A stretch of DNA of 51,668 bases from Campylobacter sp. MG1. Its GTDB lineage: Bacteria > Campylobacterota > Campylobacteria > Campylobacterales > Campylobacteraceae. Positions 10,001 to 18,210 of this stretch are shown here, in pieces. The notes beneath the pieces are model-generated. The model saw nothing but the letters and a program-made list of their open reading frames with translations, was not told the origin of the DNA and ran no database searches. Location of the stretch: positions 1 through 51,668 of the forward strand of contig NZ_JANYME010000011.1 of NCBI RefSeq assembly GCF_026616895.1, written 5' to 3'. The position numbers and the translations under genes are program-made. Position 1 is the first letter of the stretch; each line of letters opens with the position of its first letter.

Positions 10001-12811
10001 ACCTGATTTTGGTGCAAAGACAAATAATCCACTATTTGTAACATTTACATCACTTTTTAAAGTAGCTGCCTCATTTGAATTCCAAGTTTCTTTATACACT
10101 TCATCTTTATTAGCTCCTAAATTTCCATCAGTTTCTTTAGATGTGCTGTGAGATAATAATTCTAATTTCGCATCTTGTCCTATATTTATATTTCCACCTA
10201 GTTTTAAATTAGTAGTAGCACTTCCAGCTCCATTAGCTTGTACCTGTATTAAAGCATTTCCACTTTGTATATCAATAGAAGTATTTGTTGTATCTCCTAT
10301 ATCAAAAGTACTTCTAGATGTTATTTTTAAATCACCAGCCGTATTAGTTATTTTTTTAGTAGTTATATCTCCAGCTTCTATAGACATTGAAGCATTATTT
10401 GTAATATTGTCATTATTTAATTCTCTATTAGCATATACAACCATTTCACCATTATTATTTATAATAGAGTTTACATTCATAGTTTTAGTATTATCATATA
10501 CAGTACTATTTCCACCATCAACTACTCTTACTTCTAATTTGCCTGTAGAATTATTTGTAATGGTATTAGCATTTATCCTATCTTTAACCTCTATTTTTAA
10601 ATTTCCTGATGTATTTGTTATAGTAGTATCTTTTATATCTCCTATTTTTTGATCAACTATAAAATCTCTTGCTAAATCACCTTTGGTAATTCCTGTAGCA
10701 TTCTTTTCATCTTCTGTAATAGCATCATATAAGTTAGGGTTGGTATTTTGTTTTGATACAATTCTATTTGCTGTTATTGTAAATTCCCCTGCTTCATTTA
10801 TAATCTCACCTACACCTATTCTCGTGCTATTTTTAGAAAATCCAGCATTAGCAGTTCCTTCACCTTTATGTATTATCTTATCAAAATAATATCTATCTGA
10901 TCTAATATTACCTTCCCAAACAACATCATTATCTTTCATATCTATTACACTATCTTTAGCAGTGTCAAATATTAAATTCGTTGCACTAAAATCATATCCA
11001 TGATTATAATAGTGTTTATTATCAAAAACTAAATTAGCACCATTACTTACTTTAAAAGTCATATCACCGGTTTTTTTAAAGTTAAATCCCCCTACTGGTT
11101 GATAACTTAAAGTACTTCCGATATCAAATGTTATTTTACCTTTTCCACTTACAGTAATATTATCATCAAACACATAATTATATTGTAACGCTTTATTACT
11201 ACCATTATGATGATTATCATAACGTCCTAAAAAATAAATATTTGAACCTTCACCTAACGCAAAAGTTGATTTTTTAAATACAAACAAATCTCTTCCTGAT
11301 TTACTATCATTATCTATTACATTTAAACTTCCACTTTTATGAAAAATAAGGTCTGCATCAAAAACACCATTATAAACATTTTCTATATTTATATCTCCTG
11401 ATGTTTTTACAATTTTTCCACTATAAGTAATATTTTTACCATTTATATTCCAAGTTGATTGCTTTCCAACTGCAATTTCAGCATCAGCAATATTTAAATC
11501 TTTTCCTACTTCTAAATTTAAAGCTCCACCTTTCATATCTACATGAAGATTACCATTATTTATACCTTTAATATTAATTGAAGTATTTGCTTTAAAAGTT
11601 AAATCATTTGTATTGTCATCATTTGCGATAATATCAGCATTTACATCAATTTTACCTTCATCTGTTCCAGTTCCTTCAGTTGTTATTGTTACATTTGTGC
11701 CTTTTAAACCTTCTACTATTGTTTTATTTTTAATGGTTCCACCGGTTAATTTATTATCGTTTTCTCCATCTACAATAGTTATATTTATAGGGTCTATCAA
11801 CCAAGTTCCTGTCTTAGCATTTTGCGACCTAGTATCTACTTTCACATCATCGTTGATTTTTATATTCTTACCTGATGTTTCTATAAGTCCGCCATTACCG
11901 TCCTTTGAAGTAGCACTATATTTTCCACTGTATTCTGCATTATCTCCCCACATCAAAATATCTCCAGCATTTTTATCTGCTGAACTACTGATATTTGTAT
12001 TTTTTTCTATTTTTAAATCTGTGGTTTCATTTCTATTTCCTATAGTTATAGCTTGTCCATTTGTAGAAACTATGCCACCGATTTTGATATTTTTACCCCT
12101 AATATCAATTTTTCCATTTTTAGCTATGATATCTCCTAGGTTTATTACTTTACCATTAGGAGCTTGTATTTCATATGCTATAGCTCTATTTTTTAAATCT
12201 TGTATGGTTACTTTTGTCCCTGCTGCTAATAAAATATTACCATTTTCAGCCTTTACAATTCCACTATTTTTTATCTCATTTCCTATTAAGGCTAATTTGC
12301 CGTCTTGAACTATGATTAAGCCTTGATTTTCTACCTTTGCTCCATTATTTCCAGCAAATATGTCTTTTTTATCTAAAAAATCTTTATTTGATATATCTAA
12401 GCTTGATGCTACTAGGCTTTTTGTATCAATTCTAGCATTTTGTCCGAATACAATACCACTTGTATTTATTAAATATACATTTGCATTAGATTGTAAAAGT
12501 CCATCAAAAAATGTTTCTTTTCCATCTAGCACTCTATTTAACACCCTGCTATTGCTATTTTCTTGTAAAAATTTTACTATTTCATCTTTGTAAGTATCAA
12601 AATTTTTCCAGTCTATGATACTGCCGTCGCTATTTTTAATAGTTAGCTTATTTCCTTCTCTTATGATATCTACTTTACCTGATATAACATTTTCTCCTAT
12701 AGGTAAGCCAAATGCTACTTCCCCTGTTATTAATAATGTTACAACTAAGCTTTTTGTAAGTTTGATTTTATTTTTTTTCATTTTTTGAATTTGTTTTACT
12801 TTACTTGCCAT
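4031..12811 (-). CDS. Giant TPS exoprotein, filamentous-haemagglutinin/HMW-type
   Basis: The product has 2926 residues. Residues 1-35 form an extended signal peptide (basic start, then TKSLVVTLLITGEVAFG). The TPS secretion domain follows, recognisable from NVYLINTSGIVFGQNARID and SLVASSLDIS around residues 110-145. The remainder is Thr/Asn/Gly-rich beta-helix repeat, with many GDV-I and NVTI-like rungs and no cysteine that I can see. The last 60 residues turn charged (Lys/Glu). Such proteins cross the outer membrane through a dedicated TpsB and act as adhesins or contact toxins; I see no toxin domain at the C-terminus. The start lies 16 bp after the stop of the 499-residue transporter gene. 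Confidence 0.9.
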   Translation of the reverse strand: MASKVKQIQKMKKNKIKLTKSLVVTLLITGEVAFGLPIGENVISGKVDIIREGNKLTIKNSDGSIIDWKNFDTYKDEIVKFLQENSNSRVLNRVLDGKETFFDGLLQSNANVYLINTSGIVFGQNARIDTKSLVASSLDISNKDFLDKKDIFAGNNGAKVENQGLIIVQDGKLALIGNEIKNSGIVKAENGNILLAAGTKVTIQDLKNRAIAYEIQAPNGKVINLGDIIAKNGKIDIRGKNIKIGGIVSTNGQAITIGNRNETTDLKIEKNTNISSSADKNAGDILMWGDNAEYSGKYSATSKDGNGGLIETSGKNIKINDDVKVDTRSQNAKTGTWLIDPINITIVDGENDNKLTGGTIKNKTIVEGLKGTNVTITTEGTGTDEGKIDVNADIIANDDNTNDLTFKANTSINIKGINNGNLHVDMKGGALNLEVGKDLNIADAEIAVGKQSTWNINGKNITYSGKIVKTSGDINIENVYNGVFDADLIFHKSGSLNVIDNDSKSGRDLFVFKKSTFALGEGSNIYFLGRYDNHHNGSNKALQYNYVFDDNITVSGKGKITFDIGSTLSYQPVGGFNFKKTGDMTFKVSNGANLVFDNKHYYNHGYDFSATNLIFDTAKDSVIDMKDNDVVWEGNIRSDRYYFDKIIHKGEGTANAGFSKNSTRIGVGEIINEAGEFTITANRIVSKQNTNPNLYDAITEDEKNATGITKGDLARDFIVDQKIGDIKDTTITNTSGNLKIEVKDRINANTITNNSTGKLEVRVVDGGNSTVYDNTKTMNVNSIINNNGEMVVYANRELNNDNITNNASMSIEAGDITTKKITNTAGDLKITSRSTFDIGDTTNTSIDIQSGNALIQVQANGAGSATTNLKLGGNINIGQDAKLELLSHSTSKETDGNLGANKDEVYKETWNSNEAATLKSDVNVTNSGLFVFAPKSGNVGLNMDNHSLTIDGGTNILEFMGYKKGGIDNAGDINLNNANTYVSAVASTGTTKFNNINVDNSKFTLTTGMIFGESITDDKYQNDLDRYINKPFRDAANNGGKIELSGSITATKNSNVDIRAYNLITNNTAGVNIVNNGDASNTLKLQAFNVTTTGGAMTIDKWDTPDLTVGNLNKNTADRNNAKFEVKNIKGNDFTFNILDKGLTGGTSSDAKNFDGTFSVSNKDGSDVNLTVKATDNTPLDFNANIANGGNIKAVSGKNIVARGDLTSTNGDITIEATKIEKKSGNYNANNVTFTATTEGIILNGSASDKIDAKEKITLSANKGIDINAGELVGKGVDITATTGNIAVGTSTIKSKDTSGSINITADKGNVNIKTGSVIGDTTQNGVKADVNITATAGTATTNGTTLDGKNVTIKGDTGTTVNTAVTASENLIVGEKATTTVKGDLTAGEKLTITGEKDINLNIAADSKVTQTLKGKNVTIESTAGDVNIGNNNTTSSVKINSDVGQTTSGTINITGKNVTLNENTKIGDESSTNKDDIVIKANGTEVDASAPDDMTKNKGIATISTKLDGKNVTVDGVNKTLINKEINATENVTLGGKDNAGNIRGEVKLAENSNISAEKNINLYTAENLALNKITLESKGAGTIFIEGKKSINVGDGTSNDTKLFTKNGIISIKAGENIDIKDDTSVGDSSKISSLVFEGKNVTVGYEPGLETNDINITATESAIFNAKTTANGDVNISGNITEIKKGITAKENTTTNKKGSITITGTESATISSALVSDSFIKIDGNTVDVNSSVTSKGRDATTTNGKDINITGNKVTIGGEVNSNNGNVTIGKDGATVRINDAVTGKAGISVVGNSVESKTAGKLTSSDGDISVLGTNVTTSGSITSSTGNVIIGKDGSTTDVKGVVSGNTKVDILGNTITTTGALTSSNGDVNVGNDSTTTTTVEGNVTAKNTADIKATDSVTIKNNTVTADTIKISSKDVVLGDKKAQNGAMADGTDAKIDTKFIAKTTMDVKGTDSTSIWKDVEFKGETTSPDINITSKKIDSEGKITARNITLTGAANDDGTNTSTVNFGGNVSATGDIKATGNDVTTSGTIKTTGANNGKTPATGNITIAGTNTTNTTGSLTTNNGAVNIGVDENGAVVSKTTSVEGDVSGTEKVTVKASGAVTVANGTVSGKGVDIDSTNGTVTLGDGSGTGDTTIKSTDTNSPINVTAKTDLKVNSDAKVGDETTKSDITLKGESITSNGTLDGKAINVGDDTTKTTNIEGNITGAGDVKVTGNDVTTNGEVKSTEGNATVFGSNSTTTKANVSGKTGVSIGTDGTSKSATTSVNADVTSSDGKVNITGTNDVTVANGTVSSGTGTEITGNNVKLGDGQGGTDTKIEGKLDINATEKVTVENDAKVGETTKGEVNIIGNVVDSKGDISGTTTTIAGKKSTTTSGSVSGTDGVNIGKDKNGTLSESTTVSGVITSDNGKVNITGTNDVTVKNGTVSGKGVDIESTTGAVTLGDGSGTGDTTIKSTDTNSPINVTAKTNLKVNSDAKLGDETTKSDITLKGESITSNGTLDGKAINVGDDTTKTTNIEGNITASDKVDVKANKKVNIANSNVSGSEIAVSGGVVNIGDKDNNPKTSLNSTGENKNLTITGTDITIGKDTGITSKGNAEVKGSATVITDGTISGDKGVSVTGNDVTTNGEVKSTEGNATVFGSNSTTTKANVSGKTGVNIGTDGTNKSATTSVNADVTSSDGKVNITGTNDVTVANGTVSGKGVDIESTTGTVTLGDGAGGVDTIIKAKEKLDIKSPLKIEINKDSSLYSENEIDINSSNVLIDGGKVVSEGNINLNTDIKGKNQVTITNNDENRGDVTSNAQLTIGNGNTNLNLINSDITSGVDKGFKTNLDNANLTIDTTSTIDGKKTVKKPIFTIFENIIDAVIDIKEKIFAKGVARQEKVDYQGKYTVENIENKKKVRKITGKGSAKVENNIEK
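4692..4930. repeat. Intragenic repeat A, copy 1
   Basis: This 239-bp block recurs at 5910-6148 with about four mismatches and no indel (offset 1218). It encodes beta-helix rungs including NVTGTNDV-like and FGSNSTTTK segments. Confidence 0.85.
5220..5519. repeat. Intragenic repeat B, copy 1
   Basis: This block of about 300 bp recurs at 6168-6467 with roughly ten mismatches and no indel (offset 948). It encodes rungs around LKVNSDAK and GDETTKSDITLKG. Confidence 0.85.
5910..6148. repeat. Intragenic repeat A, copy 2
   Basis: Second copy of the 239-bp block found at 4692-4930. Recombination between the copies would delete or duplicate 1218 bp, a multiple of three, so the exoprotein frame would survive. 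Confidence 0.85.
6168..6467. repeat. Intragenic repeat B, copy 2
   Basis: Second copy of the block at 5220-5519. The spacing of 948 bp is also a multiple of three, so exchange between copies would shorten or lengthen the exoprotein in frame. Confidence 0.85.
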
Positions 12812-12827
12812 TTTTTATCTCCCACAA

Positions 12828-14327
12828 TTAAAATCTTGCTTCTGCTTTCATTCCGAATACAAATTTAGATTCGTTTTGAGAAGCTGCCGTATTTACAATG
12901 TCATAACCAATATTAGTATCTAGTTTAAAATGCTTAAATTGTTTTAATCTAAAACCTACACCAAATGTATCAATTTTTTCTGTTTTTGTCTTATTATCAA
13001 ATACATTATATTCTCTTGCCAACGCATAATCGTTATATACATATATAGTATTTTTCTTACCAAATTCAAGTTCGTTTTTTATTAAAATATAATCTTGTGG
13101 TTTTATGCTATTATCTGATTTTCTCGTAGCTCTTACTGAGTTTTGCGTTATTAAATCATTTGATAATTCAGCATTTAAAATTTTACTTGATAAAGCACCT
13201 TCAACCTTTAAATAATATCTTGCCGCTTCTTGAAACTGCCATAAAAAATTACTTTCCATTGAAAGTTTTGCATAATTTTTAGATAAATGTTCTTCTATTG
13301 ATTTTGTATTTCCTTCTAATTTTAAATCAAAATCAAAATATTTATCAGCCATTCTTTTATTAAAATAATAACCTACATAAGGGATAAAGAAGTGCTTTGT
13401 TTCTTTTGAAACGGTCTGACCTAAAAATTCTAATTTATTACCTGATATTATATATTTTGCCCCAGCATATATTTTATTTTTTACTTCATAATTATCCATA
13501 AATATCGGTAAATTATACAAATATCTTACATCGGCTTCAAAATTTTTTGCTTTCATAGTGATAACATCATCTAAAAATTTTTTCTTTGCTATTCCGTAAC
13601 CTAAATTCATATCAAATTCACCATGCAATTCTTCTATAGGATTATGATAATACATTCCAAAATATGTTAAGTCTTCTAATGTCCTTACAACATTTAGCCC
13701 TAATACATCATCGTTGCCCGTTGTATTGTAATTTAAATACTGATATCCATATCTGAATTGTTTATTTCTTTTATCGCTTTTACCATAATTATCCACAAAT
13801 AATCTATGTCTTGGCTCTTTTTTAGAATCTTCAATTAAATTAGCTGTTAAATATCCATCTGGTGATAAAGAATATTTTAATAATAAATTTCTATTAGGGT
13901 TTTCTTCTATAATTTGTAAATCCCTTTTATCCAAATCATCTTGATTACCACCAATTTTTAAGCTTAATAATTTAGCTTTTTTAAAATCTGATTCACCTTG
14001 ATTATATGTGATTTTTGAGATAACTGGCATAATATCATAATAAATAACGCCTGCTTCTTTTTCTTTTGTTATACACCTTACTTTAAATTTTGTTCCGTAT
14101 GTATTATCAAAATACTTTTGAATATTTTCTTCATTATTTTTTAATTGTTCGTATGAAATATCACCAGTTTTATCATCAAGTATATTAGTTATTGCATTGA
14201 TATCTTTTTCTAAAAGATAATCAGTCATTCCACTAAGCTCATAAGATTTAACATTTATAATATCTTGCGCATTAAGCATTTCACTTAATATAAATAATGC
14301 ACCTAAAGTTTTTAAAGTTTTATTCAT
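12828..14327 (-). CDS. Divergent TpsB-type outer-membrane transporter
   Basis: The 499-residue product has a signal peptide (MNKTLKTLGALFILSEMLNA), a POTRA-like region up to about residue 150 and a 16-strand-type barrel ending in Phe (GMKAEARF). It lies 16 bp upstream of the giant exoprotein gene and must be its exporter. It is shorter than the first TpsB (565). The lid-loop position that reads VRGF there appears here as SVRATRK (encoded near 13117-13137), so the usual motif is degenerate. TAGGAGA precedes the ATG. The promoter upstream holds an (AT)10 tract, so the whole tpsB-tpsA operon may switch on and off. Confidence 0.82.
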   Translation of the reverse strand: MNKTLKTLGALFILSEMLNAQDIINVKSYELSGMTDYLLEKDINAITNILDDKTGDISYEQLKNNEENIQKYFDNTYGTKFKVRCITKEKEAGVIYYDIMPVISKITYNQGESDFKKAKLLSLKIGGNQDDLDKRDLQIIEENPNRNLLLKYSLSPDGYLTANLIEDSKKEPRHRLFVDNYGKSDKRNKQFRYGYQYLNYNTTGNDDVLGLNVVRTLEDLTYFGMYYHNPIEELHGEFDMNLGYGIAKKKFLDDVITMKAKNFEADVRYLYNLPIFMDNYEVKNKIYAGAKYIISGNKLEFLGQTVSKETKHFFIPYVGYYFNKRMADKYFDFDLKLEGNTKSIEEHLSKNYAKLSMESNFLWQFQEAARYYLKVEGALSSKILNAELSNDLITQNSVRATRKSDNSIKPQDYILIKNELEFGKKNTIYVYNDYALAREYNVFDNKTKTEKIDTFGVGFRLKQFKHFKLDTNIGYDIVNTAASQNESKFVFGMKAEARF

Positions 14328-14362
14328 TAATACTCTCCTAGATATTGCATTTTTATTAATAA

Positions 14363-14368
14363 ATTATA
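14363..14368 (-). promoter_or_regulatory. -10 element of the second TPS operon
   Basis: The minus strand reads AGTATAATTT. This perfect TATAAT is 36 bp before the transporter ATG, giving a leader of about 29 nt with TAGGAGA in it. The AT repeat starts two bases upstream of this element, exactly where the spacer to a -35 or upstream element would lie. Confidence 0.6.
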
Positions 14369-14370
14369 CT

Positions 14371-14390
14371 ATATATATATATATATATAT
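14371..14390. repeat. (AT)10 dinucleotide tract in a promoter spacer
   Basis: Ten uninterrupted AT units sit directly upstream of the -10 box of the TPS operon. Such tracts gain or lose units by slipped-strand mispairing. At this position each change of 2 bp alters promoter geometry. Confidence 0.85.
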
Positions 14391-14569
14391 CAAATATAAA
14401 TTTCAAATAAATACAACTTTTATAATTAAACATATCACAAGTTTTTTATTGTTTGTTAAATATTTTTTAATAGATATTAAAAATATAAGCTAGATTTTGT
14501 AAAGAAAATTTAAGAAATTAATCAACACCATTAAAATATTAAATTTATATGATAATTCAATTAATTTTT

Positions 14570-14590
14570 AAAGCCCCTTAAAGGGGCTTT
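14570..14590. terminator. Rho-independent terminator of the pyruvate oxidoreductase gene
   Basis: The inverted repeat AAAGCCCC / GGGGCTTT lies 3 bp after the stop codon of the minus-strand oxidoreductase gene. It is the most GC-rich hairpin in the area and is nearly symmetric, so it could also stop plus-strand transcripts (T-run on that side). Confidence 0.8.
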
Positions 14591-14593
14591 TTA

Positions 14594-17500
14594 TTATGCA
14601 TTTAATTCATCGCTAAAATCAGCAACAGCTATACGCTTAAGTTGTCTATATCTTCTTTGTGCGTCTTTTTTATTTAATTCAAATAAAGCTGCTGCTTGTT
14701 CTGGATTACTTTTCTTTAAAGAGTTGTAACGAACTTCTGCCATTAAAAACTCTTCATATAAATTCCAATCTGGTTCTTTTGATGCAATTTTTAATGGGTT
14801 TTTACCTTCATGTTCTAATCTTGGGTCAAATGTGTAAATTGGCCAATAACCACACTTAGTTGCGATTTCTGCGTGATCACCACTAGCACCCATACCACCT
14901 TTAATTCCGTGAGCTATACAAGGGCTATAGCAAATGATTAAGCTTGGTCCATCGTAAGATTCAGCTGCAATTAATGCTTTTAAGAAGTGATTATAATTTG
15001 CGTTTGAATTTACTTGAGCTACGAAAATATTTCCATAAGTCATAGCAATTTGACCTAAGTCTTTTTTCTGAGTTGGTTTACCTGCTGCTGCAAATTGTGC
15101 TACTGCACCTGTTCTAGTTGATTTAGAACTTTGACCACCTGTATTTGAATAAACTTCAGTATCCATTACTAATACATTCACATCTTCTCCACTAGCTAAA
15201 ACATGGTCAAGTCCACCATAACCAATATCATAAGCCCAACCGTCGCCACCGAAAATCCATTGAGATTTTTTAGCAATGAAATTTTTAAGACTTAAAATAT
15301 CTTTAGCACCTTCAAGTTCTGCGTGTTGTTCTAATAGTGGGATTAATCTATCTCTTACATCTGCTGTTATATCAGCATTTTTCTTATTAGCTAACCACTC
15401 GCCATAAAGAGCTGCAATCGCATTTGGAGCTTTATCTTTTGTATTTATCATAATATCTTCAATTCTATGGCGAATTGTCTCAGTAGCAACTCTCATACCC
15501 ATACCAAATTCAGCATTATCTTCAAATAATGAGTTACCCCAAGCAGGACCAAAACCTTTATCATTTTTGCGATATGGAGTAGAAGGTGCTGAACCACCAT
15601 AAATTGAGCTACAACCTGTTGCATTTGCAATCATCATTCTCTCACCAAACATTCTAGTAACTAATGTAATGTATGGAGTTTCACCACAACCAGGACATGC
15701 TCCATGGAATTCAAATAATGGTTGTGCAAATTGAGCGCCTTTTTGTGCGTCTTTTGCTAAATAATTATCTTTATAAGTAACTTTATGGAATAAGTAATCA
15801 GCGTTATCTTGTTCGCCTTTTTCTAGCTCTTCTTCAAGTGGAACCATTACAAGTGATTTTTCTTTACTTGGACATTCTGTTACACACAATTCACAGCCTG
15901 TACAATCTAATGATGAAACTTGAATTTTAAATTTAAGACTTTCGCCCTTAATACCTTTAGCATCTAAAACATGTTCTTTAACGCCTACTGGAGCATTAGC
16001 TAATTCTTCATCATTAATTAAGAATGGGCGTATTACTGCATGTGGGCAAACTGATGCACATTGATTACATTGAATACAATTTGCTTCAATCCATTTAGGC
16101 ACCATAACACCAACACCACGTTTTTCATAAGCTGTAGTTCCATGTTCAAAACTACCATCTTCATATCCTATAAACGCTGATACTGGTAAATCATCTCCTT
16201 TTGCAGCGTTCATTGGTTTTACAATTTTTTCAACGAATTCAGTACCTACATATTTATCATCTGATTTTTTCTCTTCTACTACTAAATCAGCCCATGAAGG
16301 ATCAACTTTTACTTCTTCTAAGCCTTCAGCACCTACATCAATAGCTTTATAGTTCATTTCAACTATTTTTTCACCTTTTTTGATATAGCTTTTATATGCA
16401 AATTCTTTCATATATTTTTGTGCGTCTTCATAAGGGATTATATTTGCTAATTTAAAGAATGCACTTTGCATAATAGTATTAGTTCTGTTACCCAAGCCTA
16501 TTTCACGAGCTAATTTTGTAGCATTAATTATATAAAATTTAACTTTTTTCTCAGCAAGAACTTTTTTAACTTTATTAGGAATTTTTTCTATAGTTGTAGC
16601 TGCATCCCAAATTGAGTTAAGTAAGAAAGTTCCATTTTCCCTAACACCAGCTAAAACATCATAAATATCTAAATATGCTGCAACACTACATGCAATAAAA
16701 TGTGGTGTGCTTACTAAATAAGTTGAAGTAATTGGTTTTTTAGAAAATCTTAAATGGCTTCTTGTATATCCACCTGATTTTTTACTATCATAAGCAAAAT
16801 ATGCTTGTGCGTAAAAATCTGTTTTATCACCGATAATCTTAATTGAGTTTTTATTAGCACCTACTGTTCCATCAGCACCTAAACCATAAAATAAACATTC
16901 AATAGTACTTGAATCACCTAAAGAAATTTTTTCTCCAACTGGTAATGATAAATGTGTTACATCATCATTAATACCTATTGTAAAATTATTTCTAGGATTT
17001 TCTTCATTAAGATTATCAAATACTGCTATTAATTGTGCTGGGTCAACATCTTTTGAACTAAGACCATATCTACCACCAACAATTAAAGGTGCTTTTTCTT
17101 TACCATAAAATGCTGCTTTAATATCAAGATATAAAGGCTCACCTATACTACCTGGTTCTTTTGTTCTATCTAAAACTGCAATTTTTTCAACGCTTGCTGG
17201 CATTTCATCAAAGAAGTATTTTAAACTAAATGGTCTATATAAATGAACTGACATTACACCAACTTTTTGACCTTTTGAATTTAAATAATCAACTACTTCT
17301 CTTAAAGCTTCAATAGAGCTACCCATAGCTACAACAATACGAGTTGCATCTTCTGCTCCATAATATACAAATGGTTTATAAGTTCTACCTGTAACTTTTG
17401 AAATTTCACTCATATAATCAGCTACAATATCAGGTAAAGCGTCATAATATTTATTTGCTAACTCACGAGTTTGAAAATATATATCATCATTTTGTGCTGT

Positions 17501-18151
17501 TCCACGAGTCTTAGGGTGTTCTGGGTTTAGACAGGCATCACGAAATGCTTGAACTGCATCCATATCAATTAATTTTTTATAAACTTCATAATCCATTACT
17601 TCAATTTTTTGAATTTCGTGAGATGTTCTAAATCCATCAAAAAAATGTAAAAATGGAACTCTTCCTTTAATAGCACTAAGGTGTGCAACACCACCTAAAT
17701 CCATAGCCTCTTGAACGCTATTTGAACATAGCATTGCAAAACCAGTTTGACGAGCTGCGTAAATATCTTGATGATCGCCAAAAATTGATAAAGCTTGAGC
17801 TGCAATAGCACGAGCTGCAACATGCACAACACCAGGCAACATTTGACCTGCAATTTTATACATATTAGGTATTTTAAGTAATAAACCTTGAGAAGCTGTA
17901 TAAGTTGTAGTTAATGCACCAGCTTGAAGTGAGCCATGAACACTACCTGCAGCACCTGCTTCACTTTGCATTTCAACAACTCTAACTGGCATACCAAAAA
18001 TATTTTTTTTGCCTTGAGAAGCCCAAATATCTGTATAATCAGCCATAGGTGAACTTGGAGTAATAGGATAAATTCCTGCGACTTCAGTAAACGCATAGGC
18101 AGCATATGCAGCGGCTTCATTACCGTCCATTGTTTTCATAACTTTTGCCAT
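14594..18151 (-). CDS. nifJ: Pyruvate:flavodoxin/ferredoxin oxidoreductase, single chain
   Basis: The 1185-residue product oxidises pyruvate with CoA to acetyl-CoA and CO2 and passes electrons to flavodoxin or ferredoxin. The pyruvate-binding domain starts at the N-terminus (AFTEVAGIYPITPSSPMADY). Two 4Fe-4S clusters are bound by CIQCNQCASVCP near residue 693 and CTGCELCVTECP near 748. The thiamine-diphosphate domain shows CPGCGE near 817 and GDGWAYDIGYGG near 965. All are intact, and the length is that of the usual homodimeric enzyme. AAGGAAAAATT precedes the ATG. The gene stands alone with its own terminator. It is the central acetyl-CoA source of Campylobacter. Confidence 0.97.
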   Translation of the reverse strand: MAKVMKTMDGNEAAAYAAYAFTEVAGIYPITPSSPMADYTDIWASQGKKNIFGMPVRVVEMQSEAGAAGSVHGSLQAGALTTTYTASQGLLLKIPNMYKIAGQMLPGVVHVAARAIAAQALSIFGDHQDIYAARQTGFAMLCSNSVQEAMDLGGVAHLSAIKGRVPFLHFFDGFRTSHEIQKIEVMDYEVYKKLIDMDAVQAFRDACLNPEHPKTRGTAQNDDIYFQTRELANKYYDALPDIVADYMSEISKVTGRTYKPFVYYGAEDATRIVVAMGSSIEALREVVDYLNSKGQKVGVMSVHLYRPFSLKYFFDEMPASVEKIAVLDRTKEPGSIGEPLYLDIKAAFYGKEKAPLIVGGRYGLSSKDVDPAQLIAVFDNLNEENPRNNFTIGINDDVTHLSLPVGEKISLGDSSTIECLFYGLGADGTVGANKNSIKIIGDKTDFYAQAYFAYDSKKSGGYTRSHLRFSKKPITSTYLVSTPHFIACSVAAYLDIYDVLAGVRENGTFLLNSIWDAATTIEKIPNKVKKVLAEKKVKFYIINATKLAREIGLGNRTNTIMQSAFFKLANIIPYEDAQKYMKEFAYKSYIKKGEKIVEMNYKAIDVGAEGLEEVKVDPSWADLVVEEKKSDDKYVGTEFVEKIVKPMNAAKGDDLPVSAFIGYEDGSFEHGTTAYEKRGVGVMVPKWIEANCIQCNQCASVCPHAVIRPFLINDEELANAPVGVKEHVLDAKGIKGESLKFKIQVSSLDCTGCELCVTECPSKEKSLVMVPLEEELEKGEQDNADYLFHKVTYKDNYLAKDAQKGAQFAQPLFEFHGACPGCGETPYITLVTRMFGERMMIANATGCSSIYGGSAPSTPYRKNDKGFGPAWGNSLFEDNAEFGMGMRVATETIRHRIEDIMINTKDKAPNAIAALYGEWLANKKNADITADVRDRLIPLLEQHAELEGAKDILSLKNFIAKKSQWIFGGDGWAYDIGYGGLDHVLASGEDVNVLVMDTEVYSNTGGQSSKSTRTGAVAQFAAAGKPTQKKDLGQIAMTYGNIFVAQVNSNANYNHFLKALIAAESYDGPSLIICYSPCIAHGIKGGMGASGDHAEIATKCGYWPIYTFDPRLEHEGKNPLKIASKEPDWNLYEEFLMAEVRYNSLKKSNPEQAAALFELNKKDAQRRYRQLKRIAVADFSDELNA

Positions 18152-18210
18152 AATTTTTCCTTTTATTTAAAATTTATGTTACTATATTACACAAATATTA
18201 TAAATAATAG

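Noticed and set aside
11613-12308. Plus-strand frame of 231 codons antisense to the exoprotein N-terminus
   Set aside because: Same cause: biased composition opposite the real gene, no ribosome site and no recognisable domain.
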